DNA of 64,000 nucleotides from A07HB70 sp964512675 (GTDB taxonomy: Archaea > Halobacteriota > Halobacteria > Halobacteriales > Haloferacaceae). This document shows positions 25,243-33,847 of this stretch, piece by piece (the stretch's first letter is position 1; every line of letters starts with the position of its first letter). Under the pieces are notes generated by a model that was not told the origin of the DNA, ran no database searches, and saw nothing but the letters and a program-made list of their open reading frames with translations. The position numbers were made by a program, and so were the translations under genes. The stretch lies in contig CAZEJR010000003.1 of the NCBI GenBank assembly GCA_964512675.1, positions 62,001-126,000 of the forward strand, given 5' to 3'.

Positions 25243-26943
25243 GTGCTCCACGCTCGCGGGCCGCTACTCTCGATCGACGCCGGCGAACGGACCGTCCGGC
25301 GTGTCGACGTCGACGACGTCCTCGCCGCCTACGTCGGCGGCCGGGGGCTGAACACCCGTCTGCTCGCCGACCGTGCACCGGCAGACGCCGACCCGCTCGG
25401 CCCGGAGAATCGGGTCTACTTCGCGACCGGTCCGCTCCAGCAGTCGACGATGAGCTTCACCGGTCGGATGGCCGCGACCGCCTACTCGCCGCTGACCGGG
25501 GGCGTCGCGTCCTCGAACGCCGGCGGGTTCCTCTCGCGCAACTTTGCCGGGACCGGGGCCGCCGCCGTCGAGGTCCACGGCGCGAGCGACGGGCCGCTCG
25601 CGGTCCACGTCCGCGAGGGACCGGACGGCCCGGAGGCGACGTTCGAGGTCGTCCCGGAGCTCGAGCTCGCGACCGTCCCCGAGGTGACGGCGTGGGTCGA
25701 GCGCGAACACGACCTCGGTGCCGAACACACGCTCTGTGTCGGGCCCGCCGGCGAGAACGAGGTCCGGTTCGCGTCGGTGATGACGACAGAGAGCCGGGCG
25801 TTCGGACGCGGCGGGCTCGGGGCAGCGCTCGGCGCCAAAGGGGTAAAGCTCCTCACGTTCGACGGCGACCACGACCACGGGATCGACGTGGACGACGAGG
25901 CCGTCGCGATCCACCGCGACGCCGCGACGTCTGACTCGATCATGAAGCGGCAGGGGACCGCGAGCGTCACCGACCTCGCGAACGAGATCGGGTCGTTTCC
26001 CTCGTACTACTTCGACGACGTCCGGTTCGAGGGCTACGAGTCGATCGACGGCGACGCGGTCGAGGCGAAGAAGTACGAGAGAGGGACCTGCTCGCAGTGT
26101 GCCTTCGCCTGCAAGCTGCCGACCCGCGACGAGGCGACGGGGCTGGAGACGGAAGGGCCGGAGTTCGAGACGATCATGTCCTTCGGCGGGAACTGCGGCG
26201 TCGACGACATCGTGGACGTGATGAAGGGAAACGACCTCTGTGACCGGCTGGGGATGGACACCATCTCGGCTGGCAACACCGTCGCCGCATACCTCGCGAG
26301 CGAGGACGCGTTCGGCGACGCCGACCTCGTCCACGAGACGACGCGGAAGATAGCCTACCGCGAGGGGGTCGGCGACCGTCTCGCGGAGGGGATCGACCGC
26401 GTCCACGACGAGCTCGGCGTCGAGAACTGGACGGTCAAGGGGATGAGCTTCTCCGCCCACGACGGTCGGACGCTCAACGGGCAGGGCCTCGGATTCGCGG
26501 TCGCGAACCGCGGCGCCGACCACATGTACGCCACGCTTTACGCGTGGGAGTACCCGCTCGTGGACGACTCGGAGGCGTACGACCCGTCGGGGCTGCCCCG
26601 GTCGAAGGTCGAGACACTCGTCGAGCAGGAGAACACCCGGGCCGTCGAGGACTGTGGAGTCGTCTGCCGGTTCTCGCGCGGCGAGATGAGCCCCGAGCGG
26701 TTCGCGGCGCTGTTCGAGACCGACCACGAGTCGCTCCAGGCACTCGGCGCGCGGGTCGTCGAACTCGAGCGCCACCTGAACAACCGGCGCGGGTTCGACC
26801 GGAGCGACGACCGCGTCCCCTACGACCTGCCGAGGTTCGAGGCGGCGCTGGACCGCTACTACGAGACGCGGGGCTGGAGCGACGACGGCGTCGCGCCGGA
26901 CCCGACGACTACGGCGGGCGGCACGGCGCCGGCAGACGACTGA
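25243..26943 (+). CDS. aor: Aldehyde:ferredoxin oxidoreductase (AOR family)
   Basis: 566 aa tungstopterin enzyme oxidising aldehydes to carboxylates with ferredoxin. The N-terminal domain shows YVGGRGLNTRLLAD and the cofactor region GRGGLGAALGAKG. The 4Fe-4S ligands are GTCSQCAFACK (C-x2-C-x3-C) plus the distal Cys in NDLCDRLGMDTIS. Start is GTG. A 4Fe-4S ferredoxin gene follows 41 nt downstream and is the obvious electron acceptor. Slightly shorter than the roughly 605 aa of Pyrococcus AOR, with the C-terminal third condensed. The physiological aldehyde is unknown. Confidence 0.92.
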   Translation: MLHARGPLLSIDAGERTVRRVDVDDVLAAYVGGRGLNTRLLADRAPADADPLGPENRVYFATGPLQQSTMSFTGRMAATAYSPLTGGVASSNAGGFLSRNFAGTGAAAVEVHGASDGPLAVHVREGPDGPEATFEVVPELELATVPEVTAWVEREHDLGAEHTLCVGPAGENEVRFASVMTTESRAFGRGGLGAALGAKGVKLLTFDGDHDHGIDVDDEAVAIHRDAATSDSIMKRQGTASVTDLANEIGSFPSYYFDDVRFEGYESIDGDAVEAKKYERGTCSQCAFACKLPTRDEATGLETEGPEFETIMSFGGNCGVDDIVDVMKGNDLCDRLGMDTISAGNTVAAYLASEDAFGDADLVHETTRKIAYREGVGDRLAEGIDRVHDELGVENWTVKGMSFSAHDGRTLNGQGLGFAVANRGADHMYATLYAWEYPLVDDSEAYDPSGLPRSKVETLVEQENTRAVEDCGVVCRFSRGEMSPERFAALFETDHESLQALGARVVELERHLNNRRGFDRSDDRVPYDLPRFEAALDRYYETRGWSDDGVAPDPTTTAGGTAPADD

Positions 26944-26984
26944 CGGGACGGAACGCACATTAGCCGGGAGCCACCAGCGACAGT

Positions 26985-27335
26985 ATGGGTATCGACCCCG
27001 ACTTCGAGCGCGACCGGTCGGTCGTCGAGGAGCACGACGGTCACGACGTCTGGGGACCGGTCGACGAACCGGAGCGTCTCGGGGTCCACGGCACGCACGT
27101 CGCGGTCGACTTCGACGCCTGTATCGGCGACGGCGCCTGCCTCCGAGACTGTCCGGTCGACGTGTTCGACTGGGTGGAGACGCCGGGGCACCCGGCGAGC
27201 GAGGTGAAGGCCGACCCGGCGCGCGAGGACACCTGTATCGACTGTATGCTCTGTGTCGACGTCTGTCCGGTCGACGCGATCGACGTGGACGCGAGCCGGG
27301 TGCGCCGCGTCGCGACAGACGGTGGGTCGGAGTAA
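26985..27335 (+). CDS. Ferredoxin with two 4Fe-4S motifs
   Basis: 116 aa. The second cluster motif is complete (CIDCMLCVDVCPVDAI, C-x2-C-x2-C-x3-CP). The first (CIGDGACLRDCPVDVF) has C-x5-C-x3-CP spacing, as in Sulfolobus/Thermoplasma-type zinc or seven-iron ferredoxins, so it may hold a 3Fe-4S cluster. An N-terminal extension of about 40 residues contains His (EEHDGHDVWGPVDEP). Directly downstream of aor and probably its redox partner. Confidence 0.88.
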   Translation: MGIDPDFERDRSVVEEHDGHDVWGPVDEPERLGVHGTHVAVDFDACIGDGACLRDCPVDVFDWVETPGHPASEVKADPAREDTCIDCMLCVDVCPVDAIDVDASRVRRVATDGGSE

Positions 27336-27361
27336 CGTCTAACACGCCGGGGACCGACGGC

Positions 27362-28099
27362 ATGTGTGTGAGTACCACGAACGAGCGGGCGCTGGAGGAC
27401 CCGACGCGTCGCGAGATATACGACTACGTGGCGGGCGAGGGCGAGACGACCGCGTCGAAGCTCGCCGCGGCACTCGGGCTCGACGAGACGGCGCTCGGTC
27501 ACCATCTCACGGTGCTCCGCCGCCACGACTACCTCTGGCGCGACGGCGACACCATCGCCGTCGGCTTCGGCGACCTCTCGTCCGAGCGCCACGAGACCGA
27601 CGGGGTGGCCTACGAGGTACGGCTGGCCCGCGGACCGGACCGTGACGGCCTCATCGAGGCCATCCGCGACGTCGCCGCCGACGGGCGATACATCGAGGCC
27701 GAGTCGGTCGCCGACGTTCTCGAGGCGGAGGGCACGGTGCTGCGGCGCGACCCGATCCAGTCTCGGCTGGCGTTCGTCGCGTGCACCGACGACGACGTGG
27801 CGGGCTGGGTTCACCTCGACCTCCCCGAGCTGGAGAAGCTCAGCCACACCGCGGTGCTCACCGTCGGAGTCCGACCGGAGTGGCGCGGCCACGGCGTCGG
27901 GAGCACCCTGCTCGAGCGCGGCGAGCGCTGGGCGCGCGAACACGACTACGAGCGGCTGTACAACAGCCTCCCGTCGACGAACGAGGCAGCCGTCGAGTGG
28001 CTCGTCGAGCGAGGCTGGTACGAGGAGACCGTCCGCGAGGGGCACTACCGCATCGACGGCGAGCCGGTCGACGAGGTGATGATGGCGACCGAGCTGTAG
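27362..28099 (+). CDS. Winged-helix/GNAT acetyltransferase fusion protein
   Basis: 245 aa. Residues 1-60 form an ArsR-like winged helix (DPTRREIYDYVAGEGETTASKLAAALGLDETALGHHL). The C-terminal half is a GNAT domain with motif A TVGVRPEWRGHGVGSTLL and the SLPSTNEAAVEWLVERGW motif. MarR/ArsR-HTH-GNAT fusions may link acetyl-CoA or a metabolite to transcription, but the target is unknown. It follows the aor-ferredoxin pair by 26 nt and might regulate it. Confidence 0.85.
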   Translation: MCVSTTNERALEDPTRREIYDYVAGEGETTASKLAAALGLDETALGHHLTVLRRHDYLWRDGDTIAVGFGDLSSERHETDGVAYEVRLARGPDRDGLIEAIRDVAADGRYIEAESVADVLEAEGTVLRRDPIQSRLAFVACTDDDVAGWVHLDLPELEKLSHTAVLTVGVRPEWRGHGVGSTLLERGERWAREHDYERLYNSLPSTNEAAVEWLVERGWYEETVREGHYRIDGEPVDEVMMATEL

Positions 28100-28107
28100 C
28101 CGGTACA

Positions 28108-28127
28108 CGGCCCGCTCCGGCGGGCCG
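28108..28127. terminator. Hairpin between convergent HTH-GNAT and tmcA genes
   Basis: CGGCCCGC-tccg-GCGGGCCG is a perfect 8-bp hairpin between two convergent stops, positioned to end both units. No T-run follows, so it may act only as an RNA 3'-end stabiliser. Confidence 0.4.
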
Positions 28128-28158
28128 CGGGTCGGCGTGCGGCCACACGGCGCTGCCG

Positions 28159-30468
28159 TCAGCGGTAACGGTCTGCCTCTCGTGCCGCCGCCGCACCGCC
28201 GTACCGGTCGACGATCGGGCGGTACGCGTCGCCGAAGGCACGTGTCGCCGCGCGCCGGGTCTCGTATCCGAGTGTCTCGGCGACGTCGGGCCAGGGGCGG
28301 CGCTGGAGCGCAGCGGCGACGAGGAGCCGCTCGTCGCGGTCGTCCAGCCCGCACCCGCCGTCGACGAGGGCGGCGCGGGCCAGCCGCGCGAACGCCCCTG
28401 GCGCGGCGTCGTACAGCCCCGGGCCGAAGGAGGCGGCGGCGACGACGCGCCACTCGTGGTCGGTGAGGTCCGTCGTCGGATCCGCCGGCGTCGCGCCGAG
28501 GACGACACGCACGACGTCCGGGTCTGCGTCCCGGAGCGGTCCGGCCAGGACGTCGGGCGCACGGCGGGCGAACCGCGCGCCGTGACGGTCCGCGAGGGCC
28601 CGTCCCGCCGCGCTCGTCGGGCGGAGCATCACCGCGGAGTACTCGCCCGAGCGGTCGTTACGCGTCGTCGAGAGGTGGACAGACTCGTAGCCGTTGTCGG
28701 CCCAGAACCGGCAGAGCCGCGGCGTCGCGCCGAAGCCGACGCCGAGCCAGTCGACCTCGCTGCCGACCTCTCGCTCGACGGCCCGCAGGAGCGCCGAGCC
28801 GATGCCGCGCAGCCGGACCGCGCCGTGGACCGCGACCCTGAGCACGCGGTCGCCGACGGGGCTGCCGGCGTCCTCGTCCCGGAGCTGCGAGGTCAGTAGG
28901 TCCGGCACCATGTTGCCGCGAACCCGCTCGCCCTCGTAGGCACGGCTGCGGGTCTCGGCGTCGAGGCTCCCCTCCCGCGCGAGGAGCGCAACCGCGACGA
29001 CTCGGCCGTCGTAGACCATGGTTCGAACCCGGACGTTCGGCGCGTCGAGCAGGCGGGCGAGGTCGTCCGGCTCCGTCCGGTAGTGCGCGAGCGCGAGGAG
29101 CCCAAACGTCTCGCGGAGGCGGGCGTCGTCGGCGACGAGTTCGCCGGACGTCGGTCGCTCGTAGGTCACCGTCTCGGGAGCGGCGTCCGCGACGGCCTCG
29201 TCGACGGCCGGCCGCGCGTCGAGGAGCAGCGCGTCGAACACCCAGCGCTCGACCGGGTCGTCGGGCGCGTGGCGGACCGGCTCGTCGAGGCGAACCTCGT
29301 CGACGGCGTGGTCGCTCGCCGCGAGGCGGTCACGGAACCGCACGTCGAAGCCACGGCCGGTCCCCTCGTAGCCGTTGACGGTGGTGACGTAGGCGACGGC
29401 GGACGCGGTGAGCGTCTCGGCGAGACGGGCGACCGGCAGCCCCGCGGCCTCGTCGACCACCACGGCGTCGGCGGCAGCACACGCCGCGTCGTCGAGGGTC
29501 GCCGGCGGGACGAACCGGACCCGCCCACCGGCGTCGGTCCGTACCGTCTCGACGCCAGTGCCCTCGCTGCCGGCCACGAGGTGACGTGCCCGGGCGAACA
29601 GTTCCGACGCACCGGGCCGCTCCGGTGCGGTCACGGCCACGTCGTGTCCGCCGAGCGCGAGCGACGCCGCAGCCAGCCCCGCCGCAGCCGACTTCCCCCG
29701 ACCCCGGTCCGCCTCGAGGACGACGGCCCGCGGCCCGTCGGTCCCGGCCGTCGAGAGGCGCTCGAGGAGCCGAACCGCACGGCGCTGGTCCGCCGTCAGA
29801 CACGCCTCGTGTGCCGCAGCCGGAAACACCGCGTCCGCAGGCGGGTCCGATACCCGTGGTCGCGCCGGCGTCTCCGTCTCGCCGGTCAACCCGTCGACCG
29901 CGACGGTCTCGTTCGCCGCGTCGTAGACGGAGACACCGGGGTGTGCGCGAAGCGTCCGGGCCAGCCGCCGCCGGAAGTGGCCCGTCACGTCCGCGACGTC
30001 GTGTGGCGGCGGGGCGAGCCCCTCGTGGAACCGGCTCCGGCGGCGCGGCCAGCCGGCCAGCGGCGGGGTCGCGAGGACGAGGAGGCCGCCGCCGGCGACA
30101 CACCCGGCGACCTGTCCGAGCAGTGTCGGCGAGAAGTCTGCGCCGCAGTCGAGGACGACGACGTCGCGCGTCGTTCCGAGGAGCGAGGCGGCCCGCTCCG
30201 GCGGGACGCGGTCGCCCGGCTCGCCCGGGGGATCCGTGTCCTCGCGCGCCGAGACGACGGTCACCCGGTCGTCGGGCCCGGCGACGGCGTCGACGGCGTC
30301 GAGGGCCGTCGAGAACGACGGGACACGCTCGCCGGCGCAGACGAGGAGGCGGCGCTGGTCGGTTGCCCGCGCCTCGTCGCGGAGCGCGCGGGCGTGGCTC
30401 CGGAGCACGGCGGAGCCATCACGCCGGCGCCTAAAGCCGGTTTCCCCCGCCGTGGGGCGGTCTGGCAC
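28159..30468 (-). CDS. tmcA: tRNA(Met) cytidine acetyltransferase TmcA
   Basis: 769 aa ATP-dependent RNA helicase-like acetyltransferase making N4-acetylcytidine. Order: N-terminal DUF1726 domain; helicase domain with Walker A EADRGRGKSAAAG and Walker B VVVDEAAGLP; GNAT domain with VRLRGIGSALLRAVEREVGS; and a C-terminal tail (TDHEWRVVAAASFGPGLYD). In archaea ac4C can be widespread, including in rRNA. It is divergent from the L7Ae operon, separated by about 140 nt. Confidence 0.93.
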   Translation of the reverse strand: MPDRPTAGETGFRRRRDGSAVLRSHARALRDEARATDQRRLLVCAGERVPSFSTALDAVDAVAGPDDRVTVVSAREDTDPPGEPGDRVPPERAASLLGTTRDVVVLDCGADFSPTLLGQVAGCVAGGGLLVLATPPLAGWPRRRSRFHEGLAPPPHDVADVTGHFRRRLARTLRAHPGVSVYDAANETVAVDGLTGETETPARPRVSDPPADAVFPAAAHEACLTADQRRAVRLLERLSTAGTDGPRAVVLEADRGRGKSAAAGLAAASLALGGHDVAVTAPERPGASELFARARHLVAGSEGTGVETVRTDAGGRVRFVPPATLDDAACAAADAVVVDEAAGLPVARLAETLTASAVAYVTTVNGYEGTGRGFDVRFRDRLAASDHAVDEVRLDEPVRHAPDDPVERWVFDALLLDARPAVDEAVADAAPETVTYERPTSGELVADDARLRETFGLLALAHYRTEPDDLARLLDAPNVRVRTMVYDGRVVAVALLAREGSLDAETRSRAYEGERVRGNMVPDLLTSQLRDEDAGSPVGDRVLRVAVHGAVRLRGIGSALLRAVEREVGSEVDWLGVGFGATPRLCRFWADNGYESVHLSTTRNDRSGEYSAVMLRPTSAAGRALADRHGARFARRAPDVLAGPLRDADPDVVRVVLGATPADPTTDLTDHEWRVVAAASFGPGLYDAAPGAFARLARAALVDGGCGLDDRDERLLVAAALQRRPWPDVAETLGYETRRAATRAFGDAYRPIVDRYGGAAAAREADRYR

Positions 30469-30490
30469 GCCTCTACGGGTTTGAACACCC

Positions 30491-30608
30491 TTTTGTAAGC
30501 CGGGAGGCTACCTCCGGCTACGACCGACCCGGCGGTCGATGACGACCCTCGTCGTCAGGGATCGGCGACCGGCGAGGGACGCGAGCCGCCGGGCGGGAGC
30601 AGCAAACC
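30491..30608 (+). promoter_or_regulatory. Promoter and structured leader of the L7Ae operon
   Basis: CCCTTTTGTAAG (30488-30499) is the only TATA-like element. A start about 25 nt on leaves a leader of about 90 nt, long for this organism. The leader folds into two adjacent hairpins, CGACCG-acccgg-CGGTCG (30521-30538) and GACGAC-cctc-GTCGTC (30541-30556), followed by a GGGCGGGAGC purine tract before the ATG. L7Ae autoregulation through its own leader is reported in Sulfolobus. I could not draw a canonical k-turn here. Confidence 0.45.
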
Positions 30609-30971
30609 ATGTCAATCTACGTCGACTACGACACCCCCGCGGATCTCGCCGACGACGCCGTCGAGGCGCTCGAGGTGGCGCGAGATACGGGCACAGTACG
30701 GAAGGGAACGAACGAGACTACGAAGGCCGTCGAACGCGGTAACGCCGACCTGGTCCTGATCGCAGAGGACGTCTCGCCGGAGGAGATCGTGATGCACCTG
30801 CCGGAGCTCGCCGCCGAGAAGGAGCTCCCGTACGTCTTCGTCGAGACACAGGACGAGATCGGCGTCGCCGCCGGGCTAGAGGTCGGCTCCGCCGCCGCCG
30901 CCGTGGTAGACGCCGGCGAGGCCGAGGAGCAGGTCGCGGCCGTCGCGGACAAGGTCGAGGAGCTACAGTAG
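30609..30971 (+). CDS. rpl7ae: Ribosomal protein L7Ae
   Basis: 120 aa k-turn-binding protein of the large subunit, also part of box C/D and H/ACA sRNPs and RNase P. The RNA-binding signature GTVRKGTNETTKAVERGNADL and LVLIAEDVSPEEIVMHLP are intact. First gene of the L7Ae-S28e-L24e-ndk operon, with start and stop codons touching or overlapping between successive genes. Confidence 0.96.
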   Translation: MSIYVDYDTPADLADDAVEALEVARDTGTVRKGTNETTKAVERGNADLVLIAEDVSPEEIVMHLPELAAEKELPYVFVETQDEIGVAAGLEVGSAAAAVVDAGEAEEQVAAVADKVEELQ

Positions 30972-31196
30972 ATGTCCGGCGCAGAGGGAGAGAGCGACTC
31001 CACGGCTGCCGAGGTGATCGAGATCGTCGGCAAGACCGGGATGCACGGCGAGGCGATGCAGGTCAAATGTCGCATCCAAGACGGCGGCAACCAGGGTCGG
31101 ATAATCACGCGGAACGTCCTCGGGCCGGTTCGCGAGGGCGACGTGCTCCAGCTCCGCGAGACCCAGCGCGACGCCGACTCGATCGGAGGCCGATAG
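30972..31196 (+). CDS. rps28e: Ribosomal protein S28e
   Basis: 74 aa OB-fold small-subunit protein. The diagnostic VIEIVGKTGMHGEAMQVKCR and the C-terminal RNVLGPVREGDVLQLRETQRD are present. Begins immediately after the L7Ae stop; its TAG overlaps the GTG of L24e by 1 nt. Confidence 0.96.
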   Translation: MSGAEGESDSTAAEVIEIVGKTGMHGEAMQVKCRIQDGGNQGRIITRNVLGPVREGDVLQLRETQRDADSIGGR

Positions 31197-31366
31197 TGCC
31201 ACAGAGCCGCACCTGCGACTACTGCGACGACGACATCGAGCCGGGGACCGGGACGATGTTCGTCCACACGAACGGGACGGTCGTCCACTACTGCTCCTCG
31301 AAGTGCGAGGCGAACGACGACCTCGGGCGCGAGCCACGCGACGCCGAGTGGGCGGGCGACGAATGA
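31196..31366 (+). CDS. rpl24e: Ribosomal protein L24e
   Basis: 56 aa zinc-binding ribosomal protein from the GTG at 31196 (VPQSRTCDYCDDDIEPGTG). Zinc ligands: CDYC and CSSKC. The ATGA overlap with ndk (4 nt) shows translational coupling. Confidence 0.95.
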   Translation: MPQSRTCDYCDDDIEPGTGTMFVHTNGTVVHYCSSKCEANDDLGREPRDAEWAGDE

Positions 31367-31827
31367 GCGACGCCGAGCGCACGTTCGTGATGGTCAAGCC
31401 CGACGGCGTCCAGCGCGGCCTGATCGGCGAGATCGTCTCGCGGTTCGAAGACCGTGGGCTGACGCTGGTGGGCGCGAAGTTCACCGAGGTCGACGACAGC
31501 CTCGCTGCCGAGCACTACGCGGAGCACGAGGACGAGCCGTTCTTCGACGATCTCACCGAGTTCATCACCAGCGGTCCCGTCTTCGCGACCGTCTGGGAGG
31601 GCCGGGACGCGACCCGACAGGTCCGGCAGATGATGGGTGCGACCGACCCAGCCGAGGCCGCGCCGGGGACGATCCGTGGCGACTTCGGCCTCGACCTCGG
31701 CCGGAACGTCGTCCACGGCTCCGACCACGAGGACCCCGGCGCGAACGAGCGGGAGATCGGCCTGTTCTTCGACGACGACGCGCTCGTCGGCTGGGAGCAG
31801 ATCGACGAGGACTGGCTCTACGAGTAG
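31363..31827 (+). CDS. ndk: Nucleoside diphosphate kinase
   Basis: 154 aa housekeeping enzyme equalising NTP pools. It shows TFVMVKPDGVQRGLIGEIVSR at the start and the phospho-His site NVVHGSDH. Family-typical length. Last gene of the L7Ae operon, as in other haloarchaea. Confidence 0.96.
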   Translation: MSDAERTFVMVKPDGVQRGLIGEIVSRFEDRGLTLVGAKFTEVDDSLAAEHYAEHEDEPFFDDLTEFITSGPVFATVWEGRDATRQVRQMMGATDPAEAAPGTIRGDFGLDLGRNVVHGSDHEDPGANEREIGLFFDDDALVGWEQIDEDWLYE

Positions 31828-32037
31828 CGCCCGGGCGACGCCGACGGGGCCAGAGCCGGACGTTCTTGCTCGTTTCTCCGACGCCGGCGCGGCCACGGTA
31901 GCCCGGAGTTCGGGGGTCGCCCCCCGGCAGCGCCACGAGCCGACCGGAGACGCCGGGCGAGCGCGCGTCTCGCCTACCGGCCCGCTTCGCCGGCACGGGA
32001 GCACATACTCCCCGGCACGCCGACCGGATAGATAGGT

Positions 32038-33459
32038 ATGAGTGACACACAGACTCCAGGCGGCGCACGCGGAGACGACCGCGCGAGCAGCGAACACGCA
32101 CACCACGACGACGGCGCAGCGGGCCCGGGCTACACCACCCCACAGGCGGCCATCGAGGAGTCCGACCGAGAGCAGACGGCGTACGTGATGGGTCTCTACG
32201 TCGGCACGGACGTCGACGCGCCGGACTTCGTCGCCGTCGTCGACACCGACCCCGACTCCGAGACCTACGGCGAGGTCGTCGACCGGGTGGAGATGCCGAA
32301 CCGCGGCGACGAGCTCCACCACTTCGGGTGGAACGCCTGCTCGTCCTCGTGCCACGTCGGCGGACTGGAACGACGGCACCTGCTCGTGCCGGGACAGCGG
32401 TCGTCACGGATCCACGTGATCGACACGGCGGAGCGGCGAAATCCCGAACTCGAGGAGGTGATCGACGCCGACGACGTGTTCGAACACGACCTCTCGGCGC
32501 CGCACACGGTCCACTGTGTCCCCGACGGCGAGATCCTGATCTCGATGCTGGGCGACGCCGATGGCGACCTGCCGGGCGGGTTCCTCTCGGTGAACGACGA
32601 GTTCGAAGTAGACGGCCGGTGGGATCCGCCGGGCGAGATCGACATGAACTACGACTTCTGGTACCAGCCGCGCCAGAACGTCATGATCTCGACGGAGTGG
32701 GCCGCGCCGAAGACGTACTACCCCGGCTTCGACCTGGAGGACGTCGAGGCGGGGGAGTACGGTCGACACCTCCAGGTCTGGGACTGGGAGGACGGAACCG
32801 TCCGACAGACGATCGACCTCGGCGAGGAGGGGCACCTGCCGCTCGAGGTACGGTTCCTCCACTCGCCGGTCTCGACGCACGGCTACGTCGGCGCGGCGCT
32901 GTCCTCGAACGTCTTTCACTTCTCCGAGGACGGCGGGCGGTACCGCGCCGAGAAGGCGATCGACGTCGAGGCTCGCGAGCACGACGACTGGGACATGCCT
33001 ATGCCCGGGCTGGTGACGGACCTCCTCGTGTCGATGGACGACCGCTACCTCTTTTTCTCGAACTGGCTCCACGGCGACGTCCGGATGTACGACGTCTCGG
33101 ACCCCGCGAACCCGCGGTTCGTCGACCGGGTGTGGGCCGGCGGCCACTTCGGGCCGCGCCACCCGACCGGCGAGGACGACCGGGCCGTCGTCGGCGGCCC
33201 ACAGATGCTCCAGCTCTCCCTCGACGGCGAGCGGCTCTACTGGACCACGTCGCTGTTCTCCTCGTGGGACGAGCAGTTCTACCCGGAGGAGAGCGAGCGC
33301 GGCTCGGTGATGCTGAAGGCCGACGTCGACCCACGCAGCGGACAGATGACGCTCGACGAGGAGTTCCTCGTCGACTTCGGCGAGCTGCCAGACGGCCCCG
33401 CGCGAGCCCACGAGATCCGCTGGCCGGACGGCGACTGTACGAGCGACGTCTGGCAGTGA
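32038..33459 (+). CDS. SBP56-type methanethiol oxidase (selenium-binding protein)
   Basis: 473 aa beta-propeller protein of the SBP56/methanethiol oxidase family, which converts methanethiol to formaldehyde, H2S and H2O2. The conserved CSSSC motif is present (GWNACSSSCHVGG, C101 and C105). So are His-rich metal-site segments (HHFGWN, SAPHTVHCVP, STHGYVGA, AGGHFGPRHP). No signal peptide, so probably cytoplasmic. A 2Fe-2S ferredoxin follows after 1 nt, and a two-gene MetE lies convergent beyond it. The activity is assigned by family. Confidence 0.88.
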   Translation: MSDTQTPGGARGDDRASSEHAHHDDGAAGPGYTTPQAAIEESDREQTAYVMGLYVGTDVDAPDFVAVVDTDPDSETYGEVVDRVEMPNRGDELHHFGWNACSSSCHVGGLERRHLLVPGQRSSRIHVIDTAERRNPELEEVIDADDVFEHDLSAPHTVHCVPDGEILISMLGDADGDLPGGFLSVNDEFEVDGRWDPPGEIDMNYDFWYQPRQNVMISTEWAAPKTYYPGFDLEDVEAGEYGRHLQVWDWEDGTVRQTIDLGEEGHLPLEVRFLHSPVSTHGYVGAALSSNVFHFSEDGGRYRAEKAIDVEAREHDDWDMPMPGLVTDLLVSMDDRYLFFSNWLHGDVRMYDVSDPANPRFVDRVWAGGHFGPRHPTGEDDRAVVGGPQMLQLSLDGERLYWTTSLFSSWDEQFYPEESERGSVMLKADVDPRSGQMTLDEEFLVDFGELPDGPARAHEIRWPDGDCTSDVWQ

Positions 33460-33460
33460 C

Positions 33461-33820
33461 GTGAGCGACCCCGACGGCGCCGGGCAGACGGTGACACTGG
33501 AGTGGCCGGACGGTCGGACGCTGTCGGTCGAGCCGCAGTCCGGCGAGTCGGTGCTCGACGCCGCCGAGCGGCTGGACGCCGGGCTCCCGTACGGCTGCCG
33601 ACACGGTGCCTGTGGAACCTGTGCCGCACGGCTGCTCGACGACGGGCCGGACGTGCTCGAGCACCGACGCCCGCCACGGGCGTTGAAACGGCGACACCTC
33701 GACGCCGGCTACGCACTCCTCTGTGTCGCCGAGACGCGGTCGGACTGTCGGCTCCGCGTCGGGAGCGACGTACTCGCCGAGACACGTCCGGCGCCGTGGC
33801 GGGACGCCGACGGAGGGTAG
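33461..33820 (+). CDS. Plant-type 2Fe-2S ferredoxin
   Basis: 119 aa from the GTG at 33461. Cluster ligands: YGCRHGACGTCAARL (C-x4-C-x2-C) and the distal Cys in ALLCVAETRSDC. The Arg/Pro insertion between the clusters (HRRPPRALKRRH) is unusual for this short fold. Starts 1 nt after the methanethiol oxidase gene, so coexpression and electron transfer are likely but unproved. Confidence 0.88.
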   Translation: MSDPDGAGQTVTLEWPDGRTLSVEPQSGESVLDAAERLDAGLPYGCRHGACGTCAARLLDDGPDVLEHRRPPRALKRRHLDAGYALLCVAETRSDCRLRVGSDVLAETRPAPWRDADGG

Positions 33821-33847
33821 AGAGGAGCGGAACGGTCGACGCCGCGA

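Noticed and set aside
30521..30600. Kink-turn in the L7Ae leader
   Set aside because: GATGA and TCAG occur on either side of the second hairpin, but the GA bases are consumed by Watson-Crick pairing (GACGAC/GTCGTC), leaving no tandem sheared G-A pairs.
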